The notes beneath the pieces are model-generated. The model was not told where the DNA came from. It saw nothing but the letters and a program-made list of their open reading frames with translations, and did no database searches. Position numbers and translations under genes: made by a program. A stretch of 64,000 nt of DNA from Streptacidiphilus sp. 4-A2 (GTDB lineage Bacteria > Actinomycetota > Actinomycetes > Streptomycetales > Streptomycetaceae): contig JAAFYY010000001.1 of assembly GCA_014284505.1 (NCBI GenBank), positions 6,125,845 to 6,189,844 of the forward strand. Reading direction: 5' to 3'. Of the stretch, positions 38,706-49,474 are shown piece after piece; position 1 is the stretch's first letter; the number at the start of each line of letters is the position of its first letter.

Positions 38706-39913
38706 ATGGGACTCACCAGTCAGAAACTGCAGACACTCGTCGCGGTGCTCGCGGTCGTCTGTTTCGCAGCCACCGTCTGGGTGTGGCCCCGGCTCAGCCG
38801 GCGAGGCGTACTGACCGTGTTCGGCCGGGTCGGCCTGCTGCTGGCCAGCCAGGTGCTGACGCTGGCCGCGATAGGCCTGGCCGCCAACAACTGGGGCGGC
38901 TTCTACAGCTCCTGGGGTGACCTGCTGGGCACCGACCAGGGCGGCACCGCCACCATCACCAACGGGGTCGACCCGAGCAGCGCGGCGCAGGGCAGGGCCG
39001 GGGTGCAGGTGCTGGGCAGCAAGCCGGTGGCACTGATGATCCGGGGGGCCTCGGGCAGCGGCGGACCCTGGAGAAGGTGGTCATCCACGGCTCCGGCACC
39101 GGCTTCTCCGAGCCGGGCTATGTCTACCTGCCGCCGCAGTACCGGGACCCGGCCTACGCGGGCCGGAAGTTCCCGGTGATGCTGGTGCTCACCGGCTACC
39201 CGGGCTCCCCGGAGAGCCTGATCTCCCGGATGAAGTACCCGACCCTGGCGGCCCAGGCGATCTACCAGAAGCAGCTCCAGCCGACCGTGCTGGTGCTGCT
39301 GCGCCCGTCCGTGCAGATGCCCAGGGACACCGAGTGCCAGGACGTGCCGGGCGGCCCGCAGGCGGAGACCTTCTTCACCAAGGATCTGCACCAGGCCATG
39401 GCGGCGCACTACCGGGTCGGCACCGCCGGGGCGAGCTGGGGCGTGATCGGCGACTCCACCGGCGGCTACTGCGCGGTCAAGCTGAGCATGCGGCACCCGG
39501 AGGCGTTCGCCGCCGCCGCCTCGCTCTCCGGCTACTACAAGGCCGACGAGGACAGCACCACCGGGAACCTCTTCGGCGGCAGCCAGCAGCTGCGGAACGA
39601 GAACGACATGATGTGGCGGCTGCACCATCTGCCCGCCCCGGCGGTGTCGGTACTGGTCACCAGCAGCCGGCAGGGCGAGTTCGACTACAAGGCCACCGAG
39701 CAGTTCATCGCGGCCGTGAAGCCGCCGATGCAGGTGTCGTCGCTGATCCTGCCGAGCGGCGGCCACAACTTCAACACCTGGAACCGGGAGACCCCGCAGG
39801 CCCTGCGCTGGCTGGGAAGCAAGCTCCAGGCCCCGGGTGCGCCGACCGCGCCCGCACCGGGCGACCGGCCGACACCCAGTGGTTCGCCCACCCCGGTGAT
39901 CAAGCCGTCATGA
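38706..39913 (+). CDS. Membrane-anchored alpha/beta hydrolase, esterase D / antigen-85-like (copy 1, one frame break)
   Basis: ATG at 38706 (MGLTSQKLQTLVAVLAVVCF) has GGAAGTGGAG upstream. Two N-terminal spans include VGLLLASQVLTLAAIGLAA. The external hydrolase domain shows GYVYLPPQYRDPAYAGRKFP, VMLVLTGYPGSPESLI, the nucleophile elbow VIGDSTGGYCAVKL and the His block ILPSGGHNFNTW. The tail is Pro/Thr-rich. The fold belongs to the esterase-D/mycolyltransferase-like group; the substrate is unknown. The frame changes at about 39064. A paralogue follows directly. Confidence 0.82.
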
Positions 39914-40117
39914 CCGACGTCAATGATTTCAGCAGCGTTCACCCGATCAGGAGATGCTTCGTCACGTTCGGATCCGGCCTCGTATGAGCTGGATCGGAGT
40001 CGACGGGGGGCAGTACCGGGAAGGCCGTGTGATCAGCGGCCGACTGGAGCTAGGACCCGATCGCAGTGAGAATACGGATCGACCCCGGCCTGCCGGTGGG
40101 AATCAGGAGCAATGTCC

Positions 40118-41375
40118 ATGGATCTGACGAGTAGCACCCTGCTGGACGCGGTCATCGCGCTCACGGTGGTCAGCGTCGCCCTCACCGTCTGGCTCTGGCC
40201 CCGGCTGGCCCGGCGCGGGGTGCTGTGGATCCTGGCGCGGCTGGGGATGATCCTGCTGTCCCAGCTGTCGCTGGTGCTGGTGGTCGCCCTGATGATCAAC
40301 TCCTACGGCGACTTCTACCCGACCTGGGACGACCTGGTCGGCGGCGGGAACCAGCAGGTCGCCTTCGGCCAGACGGCCGGCGCCAACGACGGCAACACCG
40401 GGGTCAGCTCCGGGACCAACGGCTTGATAACCACCGACACCAATGGCGACCTCGGCCGCTGGCACAACCTGCCGAGCGGCCCGGCCGACCAGGTCGGGCA
40501 GATAACCTCGGTACACATCCACGGCGTCCGCAGCAAGATCAGCGACCACGCCTATGTCTTCCTGCCGCCGCAGTACTTCCAGCCCGCGTACGCGCACACC
40601 GACTTCCCGGTGATCACCGCCTACACCGGCTTCCCGGGCGAGATCGAGACGCTGCTCGACCATCTCCAGACGGTCCAGCAGTTCGCCCAGTTGGAGCAGA
40701 CCGGACAGGTCCAGCCGACCATCCTGGTGCTGATGTCGCAGAACGTGACCATGCCCCGGGACAACGACTGCGTGAACATCCCGCACGGCCCGCAGGTCGA
40801 GACCTTCCTCACCAGCGACTACATCCAGGCGATCCGCACCACCTACCGGGTCTCCGGCAATCCGGCCGCCTGGGGCCTGGAGGGCTACTCCGAGGGCGGC
40901 ACCTGCGCCCTGGAGCTGGCCATGCGCTACCCCAAGCTCTTCTCGGTGGTCGGCGACCTGGGCGGGACTTCGCCGACGTCGAGGACTCGCAGACCGGCAA
41001 CCTCTTCGGTCCCAAGGGCAGCCTGGGCCGCACCGACCTGCTGAACCAGTACAACCTCGCCTGGCGGCTGAAGCACCTGCCGGCCCCGCAGATCCAGGTG
41101 CTGCTGGCGACCACCGCCAAGGAGTACGACTACAAGGCGACCCAGCAGTTCCTGCGTGAGGTCAAGCCCCCCATGTCGGCCATTCAGGCGACGGTGGCCA
41201 ACGGCGGCCACAACTTCACCACCTGGGCGGAGGAGCAGGGCCCGACGATGATCTGGATGAGCGCGCACATGTCGCCGCCGGTCTCCGAGACGCTCCCGTC
41301 GGCCCCGCCGACCCCCCGGCCGACCCACGCCACTCCCCGGCCGACGCCGGGAAGACGGTGGCCGGCCGCACCTGA
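40118..41375 (+). CDS. Membrane-anchored alpha/beta hydrolase (copy 2, two frame breaks)
   Basis: This is a paralogue of the preceding gene with the same layout: spans DAVIALTVVSVALTVWLWPR and ILLSQLSLVLVVALMINS, then HAYVFLPPQYFQPAYAHTDF, VITAYTGFPGEIETLLDHLQ, the elbow LEGYSEGGTCALEL and VANGGHNFTTWAEEQG, with a Pro/Thr-rich end. ATG at 40118 is chosen because AGGAG lies eight bases upstream; an ATG six bases earlier is too close. Frame changes lie at about 40970 and 41350. A terminator follows. Confidence 0.82.
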
Positions 41376-41409
41376 GCCGAGCAGCCGCCGGTCCGGTCAC
41401 GGACGCGCA

Positions 41410-41440
41410 GGAGGGGCCTCCGGTACCGGGTGGCCCCTCC
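41410..41440. terminator. Hairpin terminator after esterase copy 2
   Basis: GGAGGGGCC pairs with GGCCCCTCC around a 13-base loop that itself contains CGGTACCG. It lies 35 bases after the stop and is followed by ttgcg. Confidence 0.8.
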
Positions 41441-41500
41441 TTGCGTCTACGCGTGCTGCCTTGCCCTGACTCGCCGAATGCCCCGGCAGCGGACCGCGGC

Positions 41501-41530
41501 GGCTCTCAGCGGCTCTCAGCGGCTCTCAGC
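41501..41530. repeat. Three tandem copies of a 10-bp unit near the folE 3' end
   Basis: ggctctcagc occurs three times exactly, and related ctcagcgg words continue to 41562, reaching the folE stop. It lies between convergent genes. Confidence 0.85.
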
Positions 41531-41555
41531 GGACCTCAGTGACCCGCAGCGACTC

Positions 41556-42164
41556 TCAGCGGCCGATGATCAGGCTCATCGCCTCGGCCCGGGTGGCGGC
41601 CGAGCGCAGCTGGCCGCGGACCGCCGAGGTCAGCGTCTTGGCGCCGGGCTTGCGGATGCCGCGCACCGACATGCACATGTGCTCGGCCTCGATCACCACG
41701 ATCACGCCCCGGGCGTCCAGGATCCGCATCAGCGCGTCCGCCACCTGCGTGGTCAGCCGCTCCTGGACCTGCGGACGGCGGGCGTAGACATCGACCAGCC
41801 GGGCGAGCTTGGACAGCCCGGTGATCTTGCCGTTGACCGCCGGGATGTAGCCGACGTGGGCGACCCCGTGGAACGGCAGCAGGTGGTGCTCGCAGCAGGA
41901 GACCAGCTCGATGTCCTTGACCAGCACCATCTCGTCGTGGCCGAGGTCGAAGGTGGTGGTCAGCACGTCCTCCGGCTCCTGCCACAGGCCCGCGAATATC
42001 TCCTCGTAGGCCCGCGCGACCCGGGCCGGGGTCTCCCGCAGACCCTCGCGGTCCGGGTCCTCCCCACAGGCCAGCAGCAGCTCCCGAACAGCCTCCTCGG
42101 CGCGCTTCTGGTCGAACGCCCGTACGGCTCCGGCCGAACCCTCGATGGTCACCGGGTCGGTCAT
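41556..42164 (-). CDS. folE: GTP cyclohydrolase I
   Basis: This intact 202-residue enzyme starts folate synthesis by converting GTP to dihydroneopterin triphosphate. Blocks are LLLACGEDPDREGLRETPAR, TTTFDLGHDEMVLVKDIELV, SCCEHHLLPFHGVAHVGYIP and VVIEAEHMCMSVRGIRKPGA, with the zinc ligands (Cys in SCCEHH, His in CEHHLL, Cys in EHMCMS). It is downstream of ftsH but separated by a hairpin. The rest of the fol genes lie 3-7 kb away, beyond the esterase pair. Confidence 0.96.
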   Translation of the reverse strand: MTDPVTIEGSAGAVRAFDQKRAEEAVRELLLACGEDPDREGLRETPARVARAYEEIFAGLWQEPEDVLTTTFDLGHDEMVLVKDIELVSCCEHHLLPFHGVAHVGYIPAVNGKITGLSKLARLVDVYARRPQVQERLTTQVADALMRILDARGVIVVIEAEHMCMSVRGIRKPGAKTLTSAVRGQLRSAATRAEAMSLIIGR

Positions 42165-42228
42165 GGGTCCTCATCTCTCAGAAGTCATCTCAGCCGCCGC
42201 CGGTCGGCGGGGCGGTCGCGGACAAACC

Positions 42229-42272
42229 GGATGCCGCCGCCCCAAGGCTAGAACCTCGGGACGGCGGCATCC
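42229..42272 (-). terminator. Hairpin between ftsH and folE
   Basis: GGATGCCGCCG pairs exactly with CGGCGGCATCC across 22 bases that add a short inner CCCC/CGGG pairing. It lies just after the ftsH stop and upstream of folE, so it is a terminator or attenuator. Confidence 0.7.
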
Positions 42273-42294
42273 ATTCCAGCGTGAATGCGGGTGG

Positions 42295-44302
42295 TCAGCC
42301 CTCGTTCGGCTCCGGCGGGAGCTTCACGATGTCCACCGGCGGCGGGGACATCAGCTGGGCGCCGTTGGTCAGCGCCAGCTCCCTCGGCGACTGCACCGGG
42401 GGCCGGGTGGACGGGGTACGGCGAGCCGAACCCGTCCAGGCGGGACGCGCGGGACGCTTCACGATCGGGGCGAAGATCTCCGCGATCTGCTCCTTGTTCA
42501 GCGTCTCCTTCTCCAGGAGTTCGAGCACCAGGTTGTCCAGCACGTCCCGGTTCTCGACCAGGATCTCCCAGGCCTCGTTGTGGGCGTTCTCGATCAGCTT
42601 CTTGACCTCTTCGTCGACCAGCCCGGCGACCTCTTCCGAGTAGTCGCGCTGGTGACCCATCTCCCGGCCCAGGAAGGGCTCGGAGTTGTCGGTCCCGAAC
42701 TTGATCGCGCCCAGCCGCTCGGTCATGCCGTACTGGGTGACCATGGCCCGTGCGGTGGCGGTGGCCTTCTCGATGTCGTTGGACGCGCCGGTGGTCGGGT
42801 CGTGGAAGACCAGCTCCTCCGCCGCGCGCCCGCCCATCATGTAGGCGAGCTGGTCGAGCATCTCGTTGCGGGTGGTCGAGTACTTGTCCTCGTCGGGCAG
42901 GACCATGGTGTAACCCAGGGCCCGGCCGCGGGACAGGATGGTGACCTTGTGCACCGGGTCGCTGTTCGGAGAAGCCGCCGCGACCAGGGCGTGTCCGCCC
43001 TCGTGGTACGCGGTGATCTTCTTCTCCTTCTCGGACATGATCCGGGTGCGCTTCTGCGGACCGGCCACCACGCGGTCGATCGCCTCGTCCAGAGTGGAGT
43101 TGTCGATCAGCTTCTTGTCACCGCGGGCGGTGAGCAGCGCCGCCTCGTTGAGCACGTTCGCCAGGTCCGCGCCGGTGAAGCCGGGGGTGCGCCGGGCGAC
43201 GACCATCAGGTCGACGTCCGGGGCGACCGGCTTGCCCTTCTGGTGGACCTTGAGGATGTCGTGCCGTCCGTTGAGGTCCGGGCGGTCCACGGCGATCTGC
43301 CGGTCGAACCGGCCCGGGCGCAGCAGCGCCGGGTCGAGGATGTCCGGACGGTTGGTCGCCGCGATCAGGATCACGCCGCCCTTCACGTCGAAGCCGTCCA
43401 TCTCGACCAGCAGCTGGTTCAGGGTCTGCTCGCGCTCGTCGTGCCCGCCGCCGAGGCCGGCGCCGCGGTGGCGGCCGACCGCGTCGATCTCGTCGACGAA
43501 GACGATCGCCGGCGCGTTGGCCTTGGCCTGCTCGAAGAGGTCGCGGACCCGGCTGGCGCCGACACCCACGAACATCTCGACGAAGTCGGAGCCGGAGATC
43601 GAGTAGAACGGCACCCCGGCCTCACCCGCGACCGCGCGGGCCAGCAGGGTCTTACCGGTACCGGGCGGGCCGTAGAGCAGCACGCCCTTGGGGATCTTGG
43701 CGCCGACCGCCTGGAACTTGGCCGGCTCCTGCAGGAACTCCTTGATCTCGTAGAGCTCCTCCACCGCCTCGTCCGAACCGGCGACGTCGGCGAAGGTGGT
43801 CTTCGGGGTGTCCTTGGTGATCAGCTTGGCCTTGGACTTCCCGAACTGCATGACCCGGGAGCCGCCGCCCTGCATCTGGTTCATCAGGAACAGGAAGACC
43901 ACCACGATGAGCACGAACGGCAGCAGCGACAGCAGGATGCTGACGAAGGGGTTCTGCTTGTCCTGGCTCACGGTGTAGCTGCCGACGGAACCGGACTTGA
44001 CCTGCGACTGCAGGTTGTCGGCCAGCGGTCGCGGCATAGGTGTCGTTGACGTACGGCGCCTGGATCTGCGAGGTGCCGTCGAAGGAAACGCCGTCCTTCA
44101 GTTGGACCTTGATCATCTGACTGTCGCCAGTGGTGATCTGGACTGCCTTGGCGTGGCCGTCGTTGATCTGCGCGACGACTGCGCTGGTGTCCTCGGTCTT
44201 GTAGCCGGCCGAGGACGACACCACGGTCATCAGCACGAAGACAGCGGCGACCGCCAGCAGGACCCAAATCACCGGCGCACGGAAGTATCGCTTCACGTCC
44301 AT
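42295..44302 (-). CDS. ftsH: ATP-dependent zinc metalloprotease FtsH (one frame break)
   Basis: This membrane-bound AAA protease performs membrane protein quality control. MDVKRYFRAPVIWVLLAVAA starts the first span; the second is NPFVSILLSLLPFVLIVVVF. The AAA part has YGPPGTGKTLLARAVAGEAG (Walker A), IVFVDEIDAVGRHRGAG (Walker B) and LLRPGRFDRQIAVDRPDL (second region of homology). The protease site is AYHEGGHALVAA (HExxH). The C-terminal tail is Pro-rich. The only frame change is at about 44035 in the periplasmic segment. Confidence 0.96.
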
Positions 44303-44619
44303 CCATGCGGGGCGACGTGAGCCGCCCCGTCCCTCCTGCCACTGTGCGGCATCTCACGGCCCGCGGGCCGTGGATGCGTCCTATGTCTGACCTCGACCGG
44401 TTGGTCATCGGCTGTTCACTGCGATGCTCTCGTCACTGCGATGCTCTCGAACGCGAACAGTCGATAATTGGACGGTACCGCAGCCATTCTCCATCGGAGT
44501 GGCGCGGTACCAGTGCCAAACGGCTCTTCCCCGGGTCCAACGGAGGGAAACTGCGACATGTTCCCGTCCGGTCGTCCGGCTTGTCGCCTGATGCCTCCGC
44601 GACCCGTGGCCGCGGCCCG
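44303..44619. other. Intergenic region between hpt and ftsH
   Basis: No gene was recognised. The interval holds the ftsH promoter on the minus strand and a 17-bp direct repeat listed separately. Confidence 0.5.
44416..44449. repeat. Tandem duplication of a 17-bp unit upstream of ftsH
   Basis: tcactgcgatgctctcg occurs twice directly adjacent, about 120 bases upstream of the ftsH start. It could be a duplicated regulatory word or replication slippage. Confidence 0.85.
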
Positions 44620-45173
44620 TCAGCCGCCGTAGACGTGCGGCGCGAGCGTCCCGACGAACGGCAGATTGCGGTACTTCTCCGCGTAGTCGAGACCGTAGCC
44701 CACGACGAACTCGTTGGCGATGTCGAATCCGACGTACTTCACGTCGATCGAGACCTTGGCCGCGTCGGGCTTGCGCAGCAACGTGCAGACCTCCAGCGAG
44801 GCCGGCCCGCGCGACTGCAGGTTGCTGAGCAGCCAGGACAGGGTGAGCCCGGAGTCGATGATGTCCTCGACGATGAGCACGTCGCGGCCGCTGATGTCGG
44901 TGTCCAGGTCCTTGAGGATGCGCACCACCCCGGAGGAGCGGGTGCCCATGCCGTAGGAGGAGACCGCCATCCAGTCCATGGTGACCGGGTGTGCAGGGCC
45001 CGGGCCAGGTCGGCCATGACCATCACCGCACCCTTGAGCACGCCCACGATCAGCAGGTCCTTGCCGGCGTAGTCGCGGTCCACCAGGGCCGCCAGCTCCG
45101 CCAGTTTGGCGTCGATCTCGTCCTTGCTGATCAGCACCTTCGCAAGGTCGGTGCCCATGTCCTTCTCGTCCAC
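44620..45173 (-). CDS. hpt: Hypoxanthine phosphoribosyltransferase (one frame break)
   Basis: This purine salvage enzyme begins at GTG 45173 with MDEKDMGTDLAKVLISKDEI. Blocks are LLIVGVLKGAVMVMADLARA, MDWMAVSSYGMGTRSSGVVR, the PRPP-binding motif VLIVEDIIDSGLTLSWLL and FDIANEFVVGYGLDYAEKYR. One C is missing at about 44988, where HTPVTMDW is expected. It follows tilS on the same strand, the usual tilS-hpt-ftsH order. Confidence 0.94.
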
Positions 45174-45241
45174 CCGCGGTACTTCCTCAAGTGCTGGGGA
45201 TCCGGTGTCTGCTGTCCAACCTTGCCACACCTGGTCAGGGG

Positions 45242-46420
45242 CTACGGACGGCGGAAGGCCAGTCGGCCGGAGCGGCGGCGCAGCTCGACCGCGCCGGGCA
45301 GGTGCAGCGGGCCCTGTCCGTGCCAGTCGGTGACCAACTGGTCCATCGCCTCGACGTGGCGGGCGAAGAGGTCACCGGCGGGGCTGCCGGCCCGGATCGC
45401 GGCCCGGCGCAGCACCCGGCGGCGGACCGCGGGCGGCACCTCGGCGAGCTTCCCGGCGTCCAGCCCGTCGGCGTCGGCGACATCGGCCTCGACCTGGGCG
45501 GCCCAGGCGTCCAGCGCGTCGGCGTCGTCCCGGAACAGCCGGGCGGTGCGGGCCAGGGCCTCCACCACGCCGCCGCCGAGGTGCTTCTCCAGCACCGGCA
45601 GCACCTCGTGCCGGACCCGGGCCCGGGTGTAGGCGGGGTCGGTGTTGTGCGGGTCGTCCCACACCGGCAGGTCGAGCACGGCGCAGGCCTGGCGGGTGGT
45701 GCTGCGGTCCAGGTCGAGGAAGGGCCGGCGGTAGCGCCCGTGGCGGCGGCCATCCCGGACAGCGAGCGCGGGCCGGAGCCCCGGGCCAGGCCCAGCAGCA
45801 CCGTCTCGGCCTGGTCGTCGCGGGTGTGGCCGAGCAGGATCACCCGGGCGCCGTGGCGCTCGGCGGCGCTGTCCAGCGCGGCGTAGCGGGCGTCCCGGGC
45901 GGATGCCTCGGGACCGCCGCCGCCCTGCCGGGTGGTGCCGTCGCCGTGCGCCGCGGACCAGCCCCGGCCGACCCGGACGCCCAGGGCGTCCACCGGGTCG
46001 AGCCCGAGGGCGCGCAGCCGCCCGGCGACCTCGACGGCGCGGGCGGTGGAGCCCTGCTGGAGCCCGTGGTCGACGGTGACGGCGCCGGCCCGCAGGCCCA
46101 TCCTGGCGGCCTCGAAGGCGGTCGCGGCGGCCAGCGCCATGGAGTCGGCACCGCCGCTGACGGCCACCAGCACCAGCGGGGCGTCCGGGGCGGGTCGGGG
46201 GCGGGGGGTGCGCCGCTTGGCGTGTTCCGGGTCGACGTCGCCGACCGGATGGAAGAGCGGGGCGGGGTGCGCGGGCGAGGGTGCGGGGAGGGGAAGCCGC
46301 TCGACCTCGGCGGCGGCCGGCCCGGGGGCGCCGTGAAGGTGTCGGGACCTGGGCGGCGACGTCGTTGAGGACCCGGCGTACTGCCAGGCGTATCGCGGCC
46401 ACTGCGGGGTGCGGACCCAT
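45242..46420 (-). CDS. tilS: tRNA(Ile)-lysidine synthetase (two frame breaks)
   Basis: TilS modifies the wobble C of tRNA-Ile(CAU). It starts MGPHPAVAAIRLAVRRVLND; the PP-loop is LVLVAVSGGADSMALAAAT. Then come AGAVTVDHGLQQGSTARAVE, VILLGHTRDDQAETVLLGLA, RQACAVLDLPVWDDPHNTDP and AYTRARVRHEVLPVLEKHLG. Frame changes lie at about 46345 and 45735. The region between N-terminus and PP-loop is long and Pro/Arg-rich. Confidence 0.93.
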   Translation of the reverse strand: MGPHPAVAAIRLAVRRVLNDVAAQVPTPSRRPRAGRRRGRAASPPRTLARAPRPALPSGRRRRPGTRQAAHPPPPTRPGRPAGAGGRQRRCRLHGAGRRDRLRGRQDGPAGRRRHRRPRAPAGLHRPRRRGRRAAARPRARPGGRPGRPGRPGLVRGARRRHHPAGRRRSRGIRPGRPLRRAGQRRRAPRRPGDPARPHPRRPGRDGAAGPGPGLRPALAVRDGRRHGRYRRPFLDLDRSTTRQACAVLDLPVWDDPHNTDPAYTRARVRHEVLPVLEKHLGGGVVEALARTARLFRDDADALDAWAAQVEADVADADGLDAGKLAEVPPAVRRRVLRRAAIRAGSPAGDLFARHVEAMDQLVTDWHGQGPLHLPGAVELRRRSGRLAFRRP

Positions 46421-46629
46421 GGTTGATCACTCCTCGGGTCGAGCCGGGGGACGGGAGGGCTGCCGATCGTCTCACAGAGTGACCGGCATATCACGAATCG
46501 TGGCGACGGGATCGCAGACAGATCGTCGCAGAAGTCTTCCGCCGTGCACACCGGCCCGGTTCCCGAAACCCCCCGGTTCCGCCCGGAAGGATGAATGCCG
46601 AAACGTTACTCCACTCCCCGTGACCACTT

Positions 46630-46663
46630 CCGGGGGCGCTCCGATCACCCTGAGCGCCCCCGG
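46630..46663 (-). terminator. Hairpin terminator downstream of the metalloprotease gene
   Basis: CCGGGGGCGCTC pairs exactly with GAGCGCCCCCGG around a 10-base loop, 12 bases after the stop at 46675. It separates this gene from tilS. Confidence 0.85.
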
Positions 46664-46674
46664 GACAACGGGTG

Positions 46675-47799
46675 CTACTTGTGGACCCGGGCCACCCAGG
46701 CCGCCGGGTCGTGGATCTCCTCCTTGGTGGGGAGGGTGTTCGGCGAGGTCCAGACCCGGTTGAAGCCGGCCATGCCGACCGCCTCCACCACCTCCCGGAC
46801 GAAGACCGCGCCGTCCTACTGCCGCAGCTTGGCGTCCAGGCCCAGCAGCCGCCGCAGCAGCTGGTCCATCCGGCCCGCGCCCCTGGCCCGGCGCTGCTGG
46901 AACTTCTCCCTGATCTCCTCGACCGAGGGCACGACCTGCGGCCCGACCCCGTCCATCACCACGTCCGCGTGGCCCTCCAGCAGCGACATCACCGCGGTGA
47001 GCCGCCCCAGCACGGCGCGCTGCGCCGGGGTCTGCACCACGTCGATCAGGCTGCCGCCGAGGCCACCGCCCTCCTCGTCCGAGCCCGTCCAGCCGCCGGA
47101 ACCGCCGGAGAGCGAGCCGACGGCCTCGCGCAGCCGCTCGAACAGCGTCGCCGGGTCCACATCGGTCTCGGCCAGGAACGACTGGATCTCACCCTCGATG
47201 TGGTCCCGCAGCCAGGGCACGGCGGTGAACTGGGTGCGGTGGGTCTCCTCGTGCAGGCAGACCCAGAGCCGGAAGTCGTGCGGTTCCACCTCCAGCTCGC
47301 GCTCGACCTGGACGATGTTCGGCGCCACCAGCAGCAGCCGTCCCGGCGGCGTCGGCCGCGCCTGGTCCAGGCCGGAGAGGTCCGCCGGGATCTCGGCCGG
47401 GGCGAAGGTCTCGTACTGGCCGAGGACCCGCGAGGACATGAACGCCAGCAGCATCCCGACCTCCAGGCCGGTCACCTTGCCGCCGACCACGCCCAGCGCC
47501 GCCCCGCCCGGCAGGTCCGAGCGGCGGGCCTGCATCCGCTCGGTGAGCGGGGTGATCAGGGTGCGGAACCCGGCCACATTGGCCTTGATCCAGCCCGGGC
47601 GGTCCACCACCAGCACCGGGGTCCCGCCGCTGGGCGATCCCATCCCGGTGAACTCACGGACGTGCGCCTCCGCGTCGGCGGCGTGACGGCGCAGCTCGGC
47701 GACCGCCTCCCGGGCCTCTTCCGGGCTCACCTCGGGGCCTGAACGCACCAGCCGGGTCGCGGTAGACACCGCGAGCCCCCAGTCGACCATGTCTGCCAT
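46675..47799 (-). CDS. Zinc-dependent metalloprotease, DUF2342 / F420-associated family (internal stop)
   Basis: ATG at 47799 starts MADMVDWGLAVSTATRLVRS. Blocks are LVVDRPGWIKANVAGFRTLI, RLLLVAPNIVQVERELEVEP, WVCLHEETHRTQFTAVPWLR (an HExxH-like zinc site) and AVMSLLEGHADVVMDGVG. At 46816 an in-frame TAG ends the frame after LGLDAKLRQ, but the same frame continues with DGAVFVREVVEAVGMAGFNR and WTSPNTLPTKEEIHDPAAWV to the stop at 46675, which is the family's usual end. Relatives have YR at the break, so three bases were probably lost. Function in the cell is not established. Confidence 0.83.
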
Positions 47800-47926
47800 G
47801 TCGCTCTCACTCCTCCGGAGGGGTGTCCGAGGGTGGCCCAGCTCCTCCGGAGAGGCACGGCGGTTCCGCCGGCTCCCCATGCGTCCACCAGTGGCTGTCA
47901 CCTGCCACCGTACGTGTTCCTGCCCA

Positions 47927-49397
47927 CTAGTGGCAGCCGCATGCGGCGACGCGCCCGGCGAGCCGGTCCAGCCCGGAGCGGGCTGAGCCCGCGTCAGCAG
48001 CGCCGTTGGACATGAAAGCGAAGGCCAGCAGCCTGCCGTCGTGGTCGACCACCAGCCCGGCGAGGGTGTTGACGGTCGACAGGGATCCGGTCTTGGCCCG
48101 CACCACGCCCAGCCCGGCGCTGCTGTCGAAGCCCTCGACGCCGGGGTCGAGCGTGCCGGTGAAGCCGGCGACCGGCAGGCCGAGCGTGATCGGGCGCAGC
48201 TCCGGGTGCGCCGGGGAGGCGTCCAGCACCAGCAGTTGGGTCAGTACGTCGGCGGCAGGGCGTCCGCACTGTCCAGACCGCTGCTGTCGTACAGCCGGGC
48301 GCCGTCCAGCCGGATGCCCAGCCGGCGCAGGGTCGCCAGCACGGCGGCGGCCCCGCCGGAGAAGGTCGCGGGCTGCCCGGCGGCGACCGCGATCTGATGG
48401 CCCAGAGCCTCGGCGATGTCGTTGTCGCTGTTGGTGAGCATCCGCTCGACGATCTCGGCCAGCGGCTGGGACTGGACCTCGGCCAGCCCGGTGGCCCCGG
48501 CCGGGGCGGTGGTCTGCGCGGGCGCGCCCTGGACGGTGATCCCCGGGCCCGCAGCAGCGCCCCGAACTCGGCGGCGGCGGTGGCGGCCGGGTCCGGGTAG
48601 CGGGGCGCGTCCTCGGTGCTGGCCGGGTCGACCCGGCCCTCGTCCGCGGTCAGCGCCTGCACCAGGGCGATGTTGTCGTTCACGCCGATCGGGTGCAGCG
48701 GGCTGCCGGTGAACAGCGAGATGTCGTAGCCCAGGGCCACGCTGCCGGTACCGGACGCCCGCAGCGCGGCGGCGGTGCGGGCGGCCAGGGTGGCGAGGCT
48801 GGCCTGCGGGTCACTGCCGCCGGTCGCGGCGGCGGTGAGGGTCGGGTCCCCGCCGCCGACCAGCACGATCCGGCCGGGACCGGCGGAGACCACCCGGGTG
48901 GTGAAGCGGTGCCCGGGGCCGAGCAGGGTGAGCGCGGCGGTGGCGGTCGCGAGCTTGTTGGTGGAGGCCGGCGTCTGCGGGTCGGCCGCGCCCGACCCGT
49001 ACAGGGTCTGCCCGGTGGCGACATCCACCACCGAGGCGGTGGCCTGCCCCAGCCCGGACGCGGTCAGCAACGGGCCCAGCTGGGCGGCCAGCGCCGCCGG
49101 TTGGGGCAGCGCGGCGGCCGTGTCGGTGCCGCCCACCGCGGGCAGCAGCACGTCCTGGGCGGGCTGCCAGCTGGGCGCGGGCAGGGCCTTCAGCCGCGGC
49201 GCGGGCGGCCGGGCGGCGATCCGCGTGCTGTGCCCGCCCCGGCGCTGAGCCACCCGCTGGCCGTCCTGCCACGGGCCGGTGGCGGCGATACTGCCCGCCG
49301 CCAGCGCCAGCCCGAGACCGCCCGCCGTCAGCACCACGACGCGCGTCGACGCAAGCGCGTAGCCGCGTGCGGCCCGCACCCACCACCTGGATCCCAT
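47927..49397 (-). CDS. dacB: D-alanyl-D-alanine carboxypeptidase/endopeptidase, PBP4 (S13) family (two frame breaks)
   Basis: This cell-wall enzyme trims or cleaves peptidoglycan cross-links. ATG at 49397 begins MGSRWWVRAARGYALASTRV, with an N-terminal span VVLTAGGLGLALAAGSIAAT. The three penicillin-binding motifs are PASTNKLATA (SxxK), LTNSDNDIAEALG (SxN) and VVRAKTGSLSTVNT (KTG). Frame changes lie at about 48545 and 48245. It diverges from ppa across about 80 bases. Confidence 0.92.
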
Positions 49398-49474
49398 CCG
49401 GGCCTGCCCCTCTCCTGAGCACTCCATTGCGTAGGAGACACTATTGGCTGCACACGTCTCTCATTGGAGGAGCC

